From: Ursus arctos
Lineage: Eukaryota > Chordata > Mammalia > Carnivora > Ursidae
Direction of reading: 5' to 3'
Assembly: GCF_023065955.2 (NCBI RefSeq)
Contig: NW_026622997.1
Location: forward strand, 21,680,001 to 21,744,000
DNA: 64,000 nt
A model generated the notes under the pieces. That model did not search any database. It worked only from the letters and a program-made list of their open reading frames with translations, and had not been told where the DNA came from. The translations under genes and the position numbers were made by a program. How positions within the stretch are numbered: the first letter of the stretch is position 1; every line of letters starts with the position of its first letter. Below, one piece after another: positions 24,549 through 36,205 of the stretch.

Positions 24549-24561
24549 CATGATTTTTCTT

Positions 24562-24763
24562 TTTTTTTTTTTTTAAAGATTTTATTTATTTATTCGACAG
24601 AGATAGAGACAGCCAGCGAGAGAGGGAACACAAGCAGGGGGAGTGGGAGAGGAAGAAGCAGGCTCATAGCGGAAGAGCCTGATGTGGGGCTTGATCCCAG
24701 AACACCGGGATCACGCCCTGAGCTGAAGGCAGACGCTTAACCGCTGTGCCACCCAGGTGCCCC
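24562..24763 (-). mobile_element. SINEC (CAN-SINE), young subfamily
   Basis: Full-length reverse insertion with a long T tract at left, body 'acagccagcgagagaggg', and head ending 'gccacccaggtgcccc'. It is flanked by a perfect 13-bp duplication, 'catgatttttctt', at 24549-24561 and 24764-24776. The perfect duplication and low visible divergence mark it as one of the youngest insertions in the window. Confidence 0.96.
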
Positions 24764-24776
24764 CATGATTTTTCTT

Positions 24777-25059
24777 GACTATTTAAATGGCTATTACAAA
24801 AATATGCTCAGGTTCTGTTGGTTTTGAAGAAAACAGAACCTCTCTCAATCCAGTTTCAAAAATAAAGCCTATTGCTATTTTTCCCTTGTAAAAATTATTC
24901 AGTCTATAATTTAGCATCTAGTGTGATGTGTCATGACCATATTAGTTTTAGTGTATATTCTTAGGCTTTCTTTTTTTTCAGTGAAGAGTTTTGCCGACTT
25001 GTATTACCTACTTATTATGTAGAATACATACATTTTCTCTTTTTAAGCCAAAAATTGTA
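24777..25059. other. AT-rich non-coding DNA
   Basis: Nothing recognised. Confidence 0.4.
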
Positions 25060-25680
25060 AAATAAGAATTTCTTACAGTAAATTCATAGTAATCATTTTA
25101 ATGACTATATGGTATCCTATTGTAACAGTGAGCCACAATTTTGTATTTCTTGTTGTTGCTTGTATAGTGTGTATCTTTAATCATGAATAAAGACACATTA
25201 TTTTTGTAGCTAAAGATTGTCTTGCACTTCAAAATATTTCCTTAGGATGTTGTGAATATTGATATACAACTTTGTGAAAGAGTAGTAGTGTGTTTTATTT
25301 CCGTTAACAATATATGTAATCACACAATATGTATATATGTGAAAATATAGGTGATATTTTCACTGTCAACATATATTATATTTTTTCAAAAGGCTGCTAA
25401 TTTTATAGGCCAAGTTTAAAAGTGTTATCATTTATTTATTGCAATACTAGGAAGGTACAACCTTTTCCATGTTTTGTGATCCAGATATATTTCCTCTATC
25501 ATGAATTATCTGTTTATGTCCTTTGCTCATTTATCTTTTAGAGTTTTGATGGTTTAAATATCAGATTTTATGTGCTTTTTAATAGAACAAAGATAAAAGT
25601 CATTTGGCTCTTTAATCTGTTATAGGATTTTTTTTTCCTGGTTATTTGCCTTTTACTTAACCTGGCTTTATCTCTGTCTT
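25060..25680 (-). mobile_element. Old L1M/HAL1-type fragment
   Basis: Antisense L1-like phrases in the right order: 'aatgactatatggtatccta' near 25099, 'aaaatatttccttaggatg' near 25230, 'tctgtttatgtcctttgctc' near 25509. It is too diverged to read an ORF. Confidence 0.5.
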
Positions 25681-25988
25681 TTCCATCAAGGAGAAACACA
25701 TTTAAACTGTAAAGAATAAAACTAACATAAGTAACAGAGAACTGAAGCTCAAGAAGATGAGAAGCACTGCTTCTTCAAATGTGTGAAACTATTCATTCTT
25801 TTGATGAATTACTTTTCAAGGTAATGAAAGAATTTAGAGATGCATTCATGGACGCAGTATTGCTTGTCTTTGAGGAAGATGGTATTTCTAAAAATGAGCA
25901 AAAATGCGTATCCAAGTTTACTTTGCTAGTACTTTGATGGCACTCTGGCAAAATTCTAAATCAACTGTGTATGAAAATTGATCACAAA

Positions 25989-26179
25989 GGGGCGCCTGGG
26001 TGGCTCAGTTGGTTGCATCTGCCTTTGGCTCAGGTCATGATCTCAGGGTCCTGGGTTCGAGCCCCACATCAGGCTCCCCGCTCAGTGGGGAGTCTGCTTC
26101 TCCCTCTCCCTCTGCCCCTCCCCCCTGCTCATGCCCTCCCTCCTTCTCTCTCTTAAATAAATAAAATCCTTAAAAAAAA
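25989..26179 (+). mobile_element. SINEC with near-consensus Pol III boxes
   Basis: Starts 'ggggcgcctgggtggctcag' and ends 'aaataaataaaatcctt' plus an A tract. The A box 'tggctcagttgg' is at 26001-26012, and the B box 'ggttcgagcc' at 26054-26063 fits the canonical GGTTCGANNCC, unlike the other SINEs here. A few bases are lost between 'gttggtt' and 'gcatctgcc'. No clear target-site duplication is visible. Confidence 0.93.
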
Positions 26180-26770
26180 ATTCTTCATGAAAGAAAATGA
26201 TGGCCAGTTAGTATCAGAATGAGTTCATAAACAATAATTTATGTCAAAGTAACTATTTTTGCATGGGTTGTTAGATGGAAAGATAGAATTCTGTGAACAT
26301 GGGCTATTTTATTTCTGCAGGGTGTTCGGTGGGAACTTTCATGATATTCTTACAGGCAAGATGGGGAAGTGTGGGCTGGGTGATAATCCCGTTAGGTGGA
26401 TTAACAACTGGTTAAAGAGCTCACACAATAGGTACTGATTGATGGGAACTGAAAGTTGTGTTCAACAGGGCTCCAGTATAAGCTATAGCTTAACAAACAT
26501 TTTTCTAATTACTAGGATGGAGAGATCAAAGCCTTCTTACAAAATGTGCATAGGTCCCAAACTGGGAAACTTAATGAATATGCTGGATGAAGGAATCTTT
26601 CTGAAAAATCTCAAATGATGGAAATCATGGTAGTAGACACACATGTAAAGTATAATGAGCTCAGTTTAAAACAATGAATTGAGCAAATATAAGATGGGGA
26701 GTCTTCATGAAAGTGAAAGAATTGAGTGTTTCCATTGTCTGAAAGTTCCAAATAAGATATCCTTATTTGT
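26180..26770. other. Single-copy non-coding DNA
   Basis: No repeat or gene recognised. Confidence 0.4.
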
Positions 26771-26800
26771 GTCAGTTCTCTGGAGAAAACAGAACCAATA

Positions 26801-26839
<39 letters not shown>

Positions 26840-27140
26840 TGCATGTACGTGCATATGCAGGCATTAATGCAGAGTGGGGGGTGCTGGCAAGTCTGAAATC
26901 AGGCAGGCTGGGAATTGTGGCAGGAGTCAGTGTTGCGGTCTTGAGTCCAAAGGTGGTCTGAAGGCAGAATCACTTTCTTTTAAGGCCTGTAGCTGTGATT
27001 GGATGAGGCTCATCCACATTATGGAGGGGAATCTGCTTCACTCAAAGTCTAGCCTTCAGAACAATGCCTAGGTTGGTGTTTGACCAAACAACTGGGTACC
27101 ATAGGCTAGACAAATTGACATAGAAAATTAACCATCACAA
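26771..27140 (-). mobile_element. Ancient LTR-like mammalian repeat
   Basis: The left edge 'gttctctggagaaaacagaa' and the right edge 'gaaaattaaccatcac' match the two ends of a common mammalian repeat in reverse, and the internal 'ggatgaggctcatccacatt' also fits. An (AC)17 array has grown just inside the left end. I recall this element as LTR-like but am not certain of its library name. Confidence 0.55.
26803..26836. repeat. (AC)17 microsatellite
   Basis: Uninterrupted AC dinucleotides, probably polymorphic. They lie inside the left end of an ancient repeat. Confidence 0.97.
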
Positions 27141-27439
27141 AATTATTCATGAAATATTGAGCTGAAGTGATAGAATTGTCACATCCAGATCAGTAATGGT
27201 CAACATTTACTCTTCTCTGCATTGCTCAGAGCACATCTCATAATTTGGGTTTCATTCTGGGTAACAGTTTTATTGAGCTCATTTCCATGGGAACAAATCA
27301 AGCAGAGAGTTGGTGGAGATGGTGAAAAGCTGTGAAGACAGAACATTTAAAGAATAGCTGGAGGAACTGTGATGCTCCTTAGAAAGGATAAGATCCAGAA
27401 GGGTCTATTGGTTCAGGACTCTTTTGCTTGGAAATGACT
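27141..27439. other. Single-copy non-coding DNA
   Basis: Nothing recognised. Confidence 0.4.
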
Positions 27440-27640
27440 CCTATTGCCTTACACAGCAGTTGAAATGGACTGACTTATGTAACTGCAAAGCCAGAAGTCG
27501 TCATGGCCGAAGGCTCAGCCGATGTCCAGATTGCAAACCACATCATCAGATCTCTTTCTGCTCTCGGCTCTGATTTATTTGGCTTTATTCTCAGGCAAAA
27601 ATCTCTCCGTGAGATGGTGCCTTGAAACTTTGAGCGTGCA
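27440..27640 (+). repeat. Ancient mammalian repeat, family unresolved
   Basis: The phrases 'actgacttatgtaactgc' and 'ttctgctctcggctctg', followed by 'ggctttattctcaggca', resemble an old interspersed repeat also hinted at near 42.4 kb. Diverged; named only as a class. Confidence 0.4.
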
Positions 27641-29164
27641 TCAAAACCAACAACCCAGAGCAAGAAAAGGAGTTGCTCTTTCTCAAAGGTTCTGTAAAAA
27701 TTGTGGAAGTGTGTCTCATAGACATTGTCTTTGTCAGACGCCTGCTTAGAAACTAAGCATGGGGGCGGGGAATTTGTATGTATGTATTGGCAGGCCTGGG
27801 TCGCATACCCAGTCAGGAGTGTGTGCCACCAACCCCTGCAAACAACCGCACGTGTTAAGAGTGAGGAAGATATGGAAGTGAAGGAAAATTAGATGCTGTG
27901 ACCAGAATAAGATGGGGCTAGATAAAAGGGTCATTCTCCGTGAGAGAGGATTTGGTGACTATTTTTCAAACATTTGTAAGCTGTGATGTCTGAGAAGGGA
28001 AGAACTGGTGTCAGTGGGCAGAAGTGAAGAGGAAACAGATTTTTGTCGCTATGTAAGAAGTCCTATCCACCTTGAGTCCCAGCACTGTGTGTGTTGTAAG
28101 AAAACCAGTGCCCTGTCCCCAGAAGAATTTCCTAGAAGAACGTATGGAGAGATTTATAGATATTCTGAGGCAATTCCTGTTTTGTTTAAAAAAATTTGCC
28201 TAACTATATTAGACAATCGCTTCTGTTTCCAGAATTCTATTATTCCGTTCTCTGTGTACACATGTGTGCCAGGGTGTGCACATGATCTTGTGGTTATTAG
28301 ATTCCCCCAAGAGGGAAATTTAATCCAATTGCCTGATAAGGGCATTATTTAATGTCAGTTGTTTCTGAATTGTTAGTTTTGTGCCTATGAAAGGATTCCA
28401 CGTTTCTTTTTCTTGTTAATATAGCATTACCTAAGACGTAAGTGGTTCCCCATGTGGCATGGAGGATAGAACATTGATTAGGAGCAAGGGAATAGAAAGA
28501 CCTAGGAGTAGGGTTTGCTTTATCCTTGTGTACAGGTCACTTCTGCAAATGGAATATTCAATTTCCACTTTATATTTCAGTCCTAGTATGAAATGCTGGG
28601 AGAATGTAGCCTATAAGAAAGAAATAACACTAAAGGGAAGCCCTCAAAGATAATTCCATCATCCATAACACCAGGCGCTTCCTGGCATTATGACTAATAA
28701 AACTCAGTTAAAAACATGTTCTAAATATTTTTATGTGCAAAAAATAGAAAATTGTAATAAAATAATGGCTGTTATTTCAAACCATGACTATAATATGCCC
28801 CTGGGACAGAAATGCCTAATTATGAAATAAAACAACTTTTGTATCCCTCAGGCAATGTTTTCAAACTAGTGCTCTCTCCAAAGTAGTCACTATAATTAGT
28901 CAGATTCCCCAGAAGAAATGAAAAGTGGAGGGGAATTCATTTAGGGCTATAGCTCAGGGCTGTGTCTTGGATTAGGACCAAATGGACTATTACAATGTTA
29001 CCATGAGGTAAGATTATCAGCATCGTGGGTCAGAGGAATCCTTCTCTCTGGAATTACTTAGTACTATCTCTGAGTCAAGATATTCATATATTTGCTTTTC
29101 AGGTGAGCTGGGAGTGATGAATTCTAGGAGGAGTTGGATGACCTTTGATGAAAGTTTATTCCCA
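27641..29164. other. Single-copy non-coding DNA with isolated motifs
   Basis: A GC box (gggggcgggg) lies at 27761-27770 and a CACGTG E-box at 27849-27854, both outside recognised repeats. No transcript can be defended from them. The remainder, including a 114-codon frame at 28008-28352, has no recognisable product. Confidence 0.4.
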
Positions 29165-29257
29165 ATATGGTTAGCTGTGCCATTTCCTTAAGCCTTAGCT
29201 TTTCCACTTCTCACATGGGGTTAAAATGACTCTACCTACTTAGACACATGAAGGCTT
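29165..29257 (+). mobile_element. MIR SINE fragment
   Basis: The phrases 'tagctgtgccatttcctta', 'agccttagcttttccacttc' and 'gactctacctacttag' follow MIR order. It runs directly into an A22 tract. Confidence 0.5.
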
Positions 29258-29279
29258 AAAAAAAAAAAAAAAAAAAAAA
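29258..29279. repeat. A22 tract
   Basis: Homopolymer at the end of a MIR fragment. Confidence 0.9.
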
Positions 29280-29704
29280 CCAAAAAACACCTGATGGGAA
29301 AAGAGTGGAGGCAAAACATAAAGATTTGTCTTATGCTTTTCCTTGAAATATTTTTAAGTGCTAGAGTACTTGATGGGGAAAATATTCTAGAATTTAAAAA
29401 ATCAGTATTAAGTATTTTATATTTTGTCACCTAGAATTTATTCCTATTAAACTATTTCTAAAGACATTTATTTAGAATTGGGTATGATTCATGAGGAAAT
29501 GTACCATTCTTTCTATTTTAAAGGCAAGCCGTGCAGAACATTTTAAAACTGAGCTGGATACCCTAGCTTCCGGAGATCATTGCTATTTTCTCAAGTAGGC
29601 TGCTCTGCCTCCTGTGTGGGTTTCCTTTTGTTGACTTTGGATCTATAGCTATGGCCTCATCCTCTTGATTTGTTCACAGTGTAGGAGTTGAATACAGTCT
29701 GTGT
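29280..29704. other. AT-rich non-coding DNA
   Basis: Nothing recognised. Confidence 0.4.
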
Positions 29705-30230
29705 CAGTCAAGGTCCTAGCAGGAAATTGGGTAATTTGGACAGAATTGAATAAGGGGACTATTTACAACAGTGTGTTCAGATTGTAGAGAAACTGCAAGG
29801 TACAATCTGGAATGAGGAGAGGAAGTGTTCCCAGAACTCTGAAGGAGGAAGGTTTATAGAGAGGGTTGCTTGACAGGAGCTGTGACCTTCAGTCTGGGGA
29901 CAGAGCCATCCCGTGGTGACTGTGTAGAGAGGATGCTGGGTGAATGACACCTGACCTCCACCTTTTCCTCTTTCTGATTTCCTGTTCGCTCTGTTGGGTT
30001 CTCTTCACTGGAGAGCACAAGAAGCTTGCTGGTGGAGTAGTCGATGCTGATTTTGGTCTATCTCTAATTCCCTGTCTACCCGGATGGGGGCTCTCCAGAG
30101 AACCAAACTGGTGGCCATGTTGCTGATGGAGGGGTCTACCCAGATGGGCCTCCAGGATACACGGTGAAGGAGTGCATGGTGCATGTGGATGTGTTAACAG
30201 AAGAGCCCCGGGAACAGTCTGCAGGGACAT
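29705..30230 (+). repeat. Ancient mammalian interspersed repeat, unresolved
   Basis: The opening 'cagtcaaggtcctagcagga', 'aggggactatttacaacagt' and the later 'gacacctgacctcca' / 'gatttcctgttcgctc' resemble a known old mammalian repeat in plus orientation. The family name is not certain. Confidence 0.45.
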
Positions 30231-32554
30231 CCGTTTGCAAAAGCAGACATGAGCAAGTAGGCTGCTACCATATCTGACTAGCTTTGAGACACAATCTCAG
30301 AGGTGGATAGGGAAAGGTTTCATTGTCTTCTTGCAGAATAAACTGCATCCAGGCATCTGGTCAAGGGTCGTAGCCCGAGAGTGGATGGTGCCATGACTTT
30401 GCTGCGACAAGCCCTCCACGGGACCCAGCCTCGAGCCTCCCGCTTATCCTCCTTGTCTGCAGCATGAAAGCAATTTGTCTGGCTTTAGAAATATCACATA
30501 CTGGCAAGCTTTGAAAAGCACTCGTCTTAGGACTGTTAGATGGTTTTTAAAAGCCTAGAAATGATAAGGGAACATTGGAAGACTCAGAGGCCCCTGAGGG
30601 TGAATATTCAGAGTAAGTGAAGATTTTAAGGATCATCTGTGGCAAAAAGCAGTATTCAGGGTGGTTTTTCTTGTCTTGTTTTTTTTTTTGTTTGTTTGTT
30701 TTTGTTTTTCCTCAGCAAATTCAATGAAAATGCACACTTTTAAGTAGGTAACATGGAGTCCAGAAAACCAAACATATCTTTTCACCTTAAGATTAGGCAA
30801 TTAGGTTTTTTTTCCCCCCTGTTAGGAGGGTTTTCTCTGTTTCCTACATATTGGCTTCACTTAGAAAGGCTAAATAATTTCTTAATCGTTTTATAATTAT
30901 TTGATTAAATTATCTTAAAAATGTAATATATCAATATATTAAACAAGATAATTTTGTAAGAAACCTAGATATTTGAATGAAATATTTTAAGGTATTTTAA
31001 TGGTTTCCTTAAACACAAAGATATGTCCATTTTTATTTCTTCCCAAATTTCCATTCTTTCTCTATCATTTACCCTAAAGCTCAAATCTGGGAAAAATGGT
31101 TTCTGTGGACTCCATGCTTTCCAAGTTGTCACAATTTACTCTTGTAAAGTATATTTTGAGAATAAAGTATTCTGAGTCTTGAGAGAAGCTATATGGATTC
31201 TTATTACCAAAGGAGCCACTATTCTCTAAACACAGCTATGGGGAGGGCATGGGGAGCGCCCCTCAGGGAGAATATCATCATTTGAAATCTGCAATTTATT
31301 TTACAATTAACAAAGTAAATGGGTCCTGTCTGAATTCTAGACCAGGTACCTGCAGACATTAGAGACGTGTGTGTGTGTTGCAGTTTGAGACAGGAAGAGG
31401 AGAGAACTACATCTTTGGTTCTGTGATGTTTCCAAGAAGTCAAAATAGGATGTGGTGTACTTGACTGGACATCCAGTCTGATTGTGATGGTGGTGGAAAC
31501 TGTGGTTGCCCCAGAGTGGCGAGTTCACAGAGAATTGTCCCCGGATTGCTTTCCACTTTTGAGCTATGGAACTCTTTCCTTTCTCACTTTGTCATGACCA
31601 AGGAGTCACAAGAATCAGGAAAAGAAAAATCTAAGTGGAAGTTAGTCTTAGCCAAATAAAGACTGACAAACCCTTAAGAGTTGAGATAAATCTTTCCCTT
31701 CATTTGTTTATTTCTAAGAGCTGCAGAGCAAAAAGTTTATTGATCTCTTGGAGCATAATTGGCCTTACAAAAGCTATCAATATGGTAAAAACCAAATTGT
31801 AGAAGAGAAGTTAATTCATTTCACTAAGTAAGCATCTCCTCTTGCTTAACTACCCTAAAAAAACAACAACAACACACAAATACGTCACTAGGAAAATGTG
31901 GAGTCAAATTTGTGTAAAATTTACATTCCTAATCAGACAAGTTGGGTTATTTCAAAAGCTCTCTCTGTGTAATGTAGTGATGTGGGAATCATTGGAAGGG
32001 AGTTTTTCCCCCAGTTTATTTTACTTTTTTGATTGGGAGTTGGGGAAGAGAAGCAAAAATCAGGAGAAGTTTGTGGACTTTTGTAGACTTTTATTGGATT
32101 TCTTCCTTTTTTTTTTTTTTTTAAATTTCACACATGAAGGAAGAGCTCTAGCTCTGTGAAATGGATGTGCTCTTAAAGCTAAAAACAAGAGCTAAGTGTG
32201 CAGCCATCTAATTTTGAGATAATGAGGATCAGAGTGAAGAGGGCAGGGCGGGAATGAAAAGGGGGGAGGGATTCAAGAGACAGAAGACTGGCTGTGTGTT
32301 TTGACAGAGACAAGCCGTGGATAGGTCCAGGATTTTGTGGTGGTGGGTACCTGAGAGAATCCTATTAACATTAATAGAGTAAGGATGTTTGAGGGGCAAC
32401 TTATCTTTGGAGGGTAGAGGTGAGGTGGGGGGAACGATATATAGAATTACATTCGTTGTTAAAACTCTTCCAACATCTGAGATTCCACAGTGACATTGCC
32501 GTGTTTCATGATGTATTATTTTGTAATGGAGAACATGAGAACTCCCTCACTGCA
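30231..32554. other. Single-copy non-coding DNA
   Basis: No gene. A T-rich stretch with GTTT units lies near 30677-30710 and a T tract near 32108-32122. AT-rich sequence near 30880-31010 shows no repeat I can name. Confidence 0.45.
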
Positions 32555-32605
32555 CTGTTATGAAGGTTAAGTGAGACAATATGTATAAAAAGCTTAGGGA
32601 TAATG
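32555..32605 (+). mobile_element. Short MIR remnant
   Basis: The phrase 'gttatgaaggttaagtgaga' with the following AT-rich end fits the distal part of MIR. Confidence 0.4.
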
Positions 32606-32639
32606 ATTATAATTATCATCCTAGTGAAAACATTAAGCA

Positions 32640-32880
32640 AGCCTTGAACAATTCCTATATGCCAGATACTGTTGTAGGGTTTTTACATATATTAACTAAC
32701 TTCATTCTCCAATGGCTCTTTGAAGAAGATACTGATATCATCTCATTTTACAGATGAGGACATTGAGGTATAGTGAGAGGGAAAGCAACTTGCTCAACGT
32801 TATAGGAAGTGGCAGAGCTCAGATTCCGTTCAGGTAGCCAAGCTCCAGAATCCAGCTGTTCATCACTCCCTTCTGTAGAC
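32640..32880 (-). mobile_element. MIR SINE, near full length
   Basis: Clear reverse MIR: 'cctatatgccagatactgtt', 'cattttacagatgaggaca', 'aagcaacttgctcaacgtta', 'agtggcagagctcagattcc'. Confidence 0.82.
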
Positions 32881-33164
32881 CCCCCCAGGCAGAATTTGAA
32901 CCCATCATTCGGCAAGGCTGGAGAACAGTGTAGATTTGTAGTTATGGAGTAATCCTGGTCAACAGCCCACATCCTAGTTGGTAAATCTCATGAAATTGAG
33001 GAAGCTCAAAGGCATTGGAAGGTCAGTACGAATATGGGAATAAAGGCAAAGATGTGAACATTTCATCATGTAAATTATAAAGACACATGGTCCATTTTAA
33101 AAAATATCCATAAATAAAGGGATTCATAGTCAGGTAATCATAGTTTTACCTCTCTTGATACTGA

Positions 33165-33660
33165 TTTATTTGACAAGTGTTTTTGGGCCATCACCATGCT
33201 TAGCATTTTGGGGCATTCAATGGGAGACATGAAAATTCCTTCTCTTAGCAAGTTCACTGTGAGGTGGGAGAGACAGGTGAGCACCAGGAGCATATTAGCT
33301 CCAACCTGGTCATTGGAGGGTCACATGTAATGCTTTTTGGGAGAAATGACGTAAATACAGAACAACAGGATGTAAAGGAGGCTAGCACCTGTGAAAATGA
33401 GCTGGGGAGTCCGGAAGTAGGAGAGGCTGTTCCTGTGGACTGCTACCAGTACTTCAGTTGGCTGAAAGATGCAGTCTGCTGGGGATGAGCATCAGGTAGA
33501 GATAAAGCTGGAGAGGTGAGCCGTGGTCCGCTCATGGGGGGCCTTCCAGGTCATGGTGCACAGTTTGGTAGTTATCTTAAGGGCAGTGGAAATTATCGGT
33601 GTGACTTAAGCTGAGAAGTGCAATGGTCCAGCAGCATGCTTGCAACACATCTGGACCATA
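33165..33660 (+). repeat. Ancient repeat X, copy 1
   Basis: Purine-rich, heavily diverged repeat. Its distal part reads 'gccttccaggtcatggtgca', then 'taagctgagaagtgcaatgg', phrases shared in order with a mammalian family that also appears at 37.3-38.3 kb and 56-57 kb. I recognise the family but not its library name. Confidence 0.45.
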
Positions 33661-33924
33661 AGATGTGCTGGTCAAGCCCTGATCTTGAAGGGCCTCTGGA
33701 GAGTATGTTTTTATTTATGCCAAATTTATTTGGAGCACCCACTGCATCTATAAAGAGCCTGTACACTGTATAAAGGGAAGATAAACTTGCACCTAAACCT
33801 TAGCACAGAGCATGCCCTTCTTTTCTAATGAGTGTGCTTTTGTTTTGGTGCAAACTTAAGGATAAATGTGTACAGTCAGATTGTTTCACTGCAAAATCAT
33901 GTTACTTGTCTGGGGAGGCAGTTG

Positions 33925-33992
33925 AACTTGATTCTAGTCTTGACTGCATTCCATGAACCTGGGACGTATCAGTTAACCATCTTTTAGGTCTT

Positions 33993-34035
<43 letters not shown>

Positions 34036-34110
34036 CTGTAACATGAGAAAGTTGAGGACATCATTCAAGTTTCCTCTAAGCCTTAAAAGGCACCTATCAT
34101 GGTTTGAAAC
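33925..34110 (+). mobile_element. MIR-type SINE interrupted by T38
   Basis: Left part 'gggacgtatcagttaaccat' and right part 'aatctgtaacatgagaaag' are adjacent in MIR. The natural pyrimidine stretch between them has expanded to an uninterrupted T38 at 33995-34032. Confidence 0.55.
33995..34032. repeat. T38 homopolymer
   Basis: The longest homopolymer in the window. Its exact length is unreliable in any assembly. Confidence 0.95.
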
Positions 34111-34279
34111 TTCAAACATTCCAGTGGCGTGAAAAGCAACTAGCTTTTTACAATATACTGTTCTTTCTGTTATGGTTCTCCCTCCGTGTCCTGGGTGATT
34201 TCAGGGGTGATTCTTATTGCAGAAAGGGGCTGAAATGACAATAGGATTTGATTCAAAATCACACGAGCTGAAGAGGAAT
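34111..34279. other. Single-copy non-coding DNA
   Basis: Nothing recognised. Confidence 0.4.
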
Positions 34280-34410
34280 TTGGAGACCACCATATCCTTT
34301 CCCACTTGTAACAGACAAAGTCACTGAGGCACCCTCATTAATTCTAGCAGTGGGTCAGTGGTAGAGTGAAGTCCAGGGTTCCAGGGGCTTCAGACCCCAA
34401 CCCATTCCTC
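34280..34410 (-). mobile_element. MIR-like ancient SINE
   Basis: The phrases 'gtaacagacaaagtcactga' and 'agtgggtcagtggtagagtg' fit a reversed MIR-class element. Diverged. Confidence 0.42.
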
Positions 34411-34596
34411 TTTCTACTTTATTGGGGGTTACTTTCCTTCTTCCTGGGTGATATAGGGTGATGTCTTAGGTAATAAACTGGATAGAATGTTGGATTCTTT
34501 GGAATTCTTTGGAAGATTTCAGATGTTCTTAAGTAAAAGCAGCTATCACTCCCAATTAGGGCTGCTGTTTATTTTCCTGGCTTCAAGTAGCTCGTG

Positions 34597-34917
34597 CGTG
34601 AGTGTGTGTGTATGTGTACATATGTATGTATGTGCACATGTGTATACATGCATGTGTATGTATATATGTGTCCACATCTGTATGTATATGTGTGTATGTA
34701 TATGTGTATGTGTACATATATGTGTATGTATATGCGTGTGTATGCATATATGCACGCATAGGCATATATGTACACATATGTGTATGTATACGTATGTGTA
34801 GGTATATATGTATGTGTATGTATACATATGTATAGGTATATATGTATGTGTATGTATATGTATGTGTATATGTATATGTGGATATATCCTATATATGGAT
34901 ATATACTTACATATGTC
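34597..34917. repeat. Compound TG/TATG/TACA microsatellite
   Basis: About 320 bp of alternating pyrimidine-purine built from TG, TATG and TACA units, ending in the palindrome 'ggatatatcc' at 34880-34889. Open frames of up to 127 codons run through it on both strands because the repeat lacks stops; their products are Tyr/Ile/His/Thr or Cys/Val/Met repeats and are artefacts. Confidence 0.95.
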
Positions 34918-35859
34918 ATTATATCATACATGTAATTTGCTCCCTTATTCATGTATGTTTTCTTGCTCTCTTTCTTTTGCTAATGGTTTCCTCTCTAGTT
35001 TCTCTAACAGAAAGATTCTTTTTTCCTCCTTTCTCCACCCAGTTCTCTTCTATCAGCAAGTAAATGATCTTCCTCTTCGTTCAGGAAGCTGGCAGCCTCC
35101 AATCTGCAGCTCTTAGATAGCCAGCTAATTAAGGGGAAAGCAGGTGTGGATGGGTCTATTCAGCCTGTAAATAAGTGCCAAAAATTAAAGTTATTGGTCT
35201 ATGAGTGCTAGCAGGTGGAAGCTCTGTTTTATACCTTTAATAGAGGAGGGGAGAGAAGGGGCATTGGGAGGCCTTAAGGGCAGGAAAGAAAAAAAATGAC
35301 TTTTTTATGACTAAAAGCTCTTCAAAAGAGAATGTGTCTATTTCTGAATCATTGTCTTGTTTGGGATTAATCCTAAAGACATATAATTGCCTGCCCTCAG
35401 GGTCTAATGTTCCCTGAGCAGGGCTCCATGAACTGTATGGCCTGGACAGAAATAATTCATGGTCTCAAGCTGATACTTAGCGGCGTAACTCATGACTGAC
35501 TGCAGACATAAGTGCTTGTGCTCTTTTGTGATTTCTCCTCTCTATTTCTTACGTCTGCTCAAATGCCCAGAGTTCCTTCTCTGCAAAACCCCTCTCTCAA
35601 ATGCTGAGAAAAAAAAATATGATCTATTGTTGCACAACTTAATGCATTACTTAATGAAACGATTTGGAAATAAAATTTGTTTGAGGAAATGAGTGCCCGG
35701 GAGCATACTTCTCCCTTTGTCATTTTCTTTTTTCTTTCTAATTTTCCCCGCTTTCTTCTTCCTTCCTTTGTGTTTAATAATTTATTTTAGCATTTCTTAA
35801 CTGGAGGACTTTTTTTTTCAGTAGGGTGTTATGGCAGGAGACCACAAAAGCATCAGATA
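34918..35859. other. Single-copy non-coding DNA
   Basis: No gene or repeat recognised. Confidence 0.45.
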
Positions 35860-36095
35860 CTGCGTATTCAAAATATATTAGCACATGGCTGAAATGCTAA
35901 CCCGTACAAGAGAATAATTACAGTGTATCTTCATTGAAATTGTACACATAGCTTTGTGATCACGCTCATTAATTTAGATCCAAATGAAGCAGAATTATTC
36001 TGCATGGCTGCTGAGTTAATTTATGCGATATAAGTAAAGGAAAGTTAAATAAAATGTGATGGAAAATGAGATTGCAGCCGGGCAATTAGGTCCAG
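35860..36095. promoter_or_regulatory. Candidate conserved non-coding element
   Basis: Unique AT-rich sequence with several homeodomain-like words ('agaataattacagtg' near 35910, 'gctcattaatttagatcc' near 35965, 'gctgagttaatttatgcg' near 36009). It has no repeat and no frame. The call rests on motif density and texture only. Confidence 0.28.
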
Positions 36096-36205
36096 AAGAA
36101 GAGGTTCTCTCCTCTCCCCAGGCTTGCTGGCCCCTCTTATCTGCAGAGATGATCCATGTGATAGCAAAACTTTGTTCATTCAAAGACTGTATCTTGGAGT
36201 GTCTT

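Noticed and set aside
25971..26156. 61-codon frame rich in Leu and Pro
   Set aside because: A translation of the CT-rich middle of a SINE.
27761..27854. GC box followed by a CACGTG E-box
   Set aside because: Two isolated motifs with no CpG enrichment or downstream gene. Listed only as a note.
34546..34952. Frames of up to 127 codons on both strands
   Set aside because: They run through a TG/TATG microsatellite that happens to lack stop codons. The products are simple repeats.
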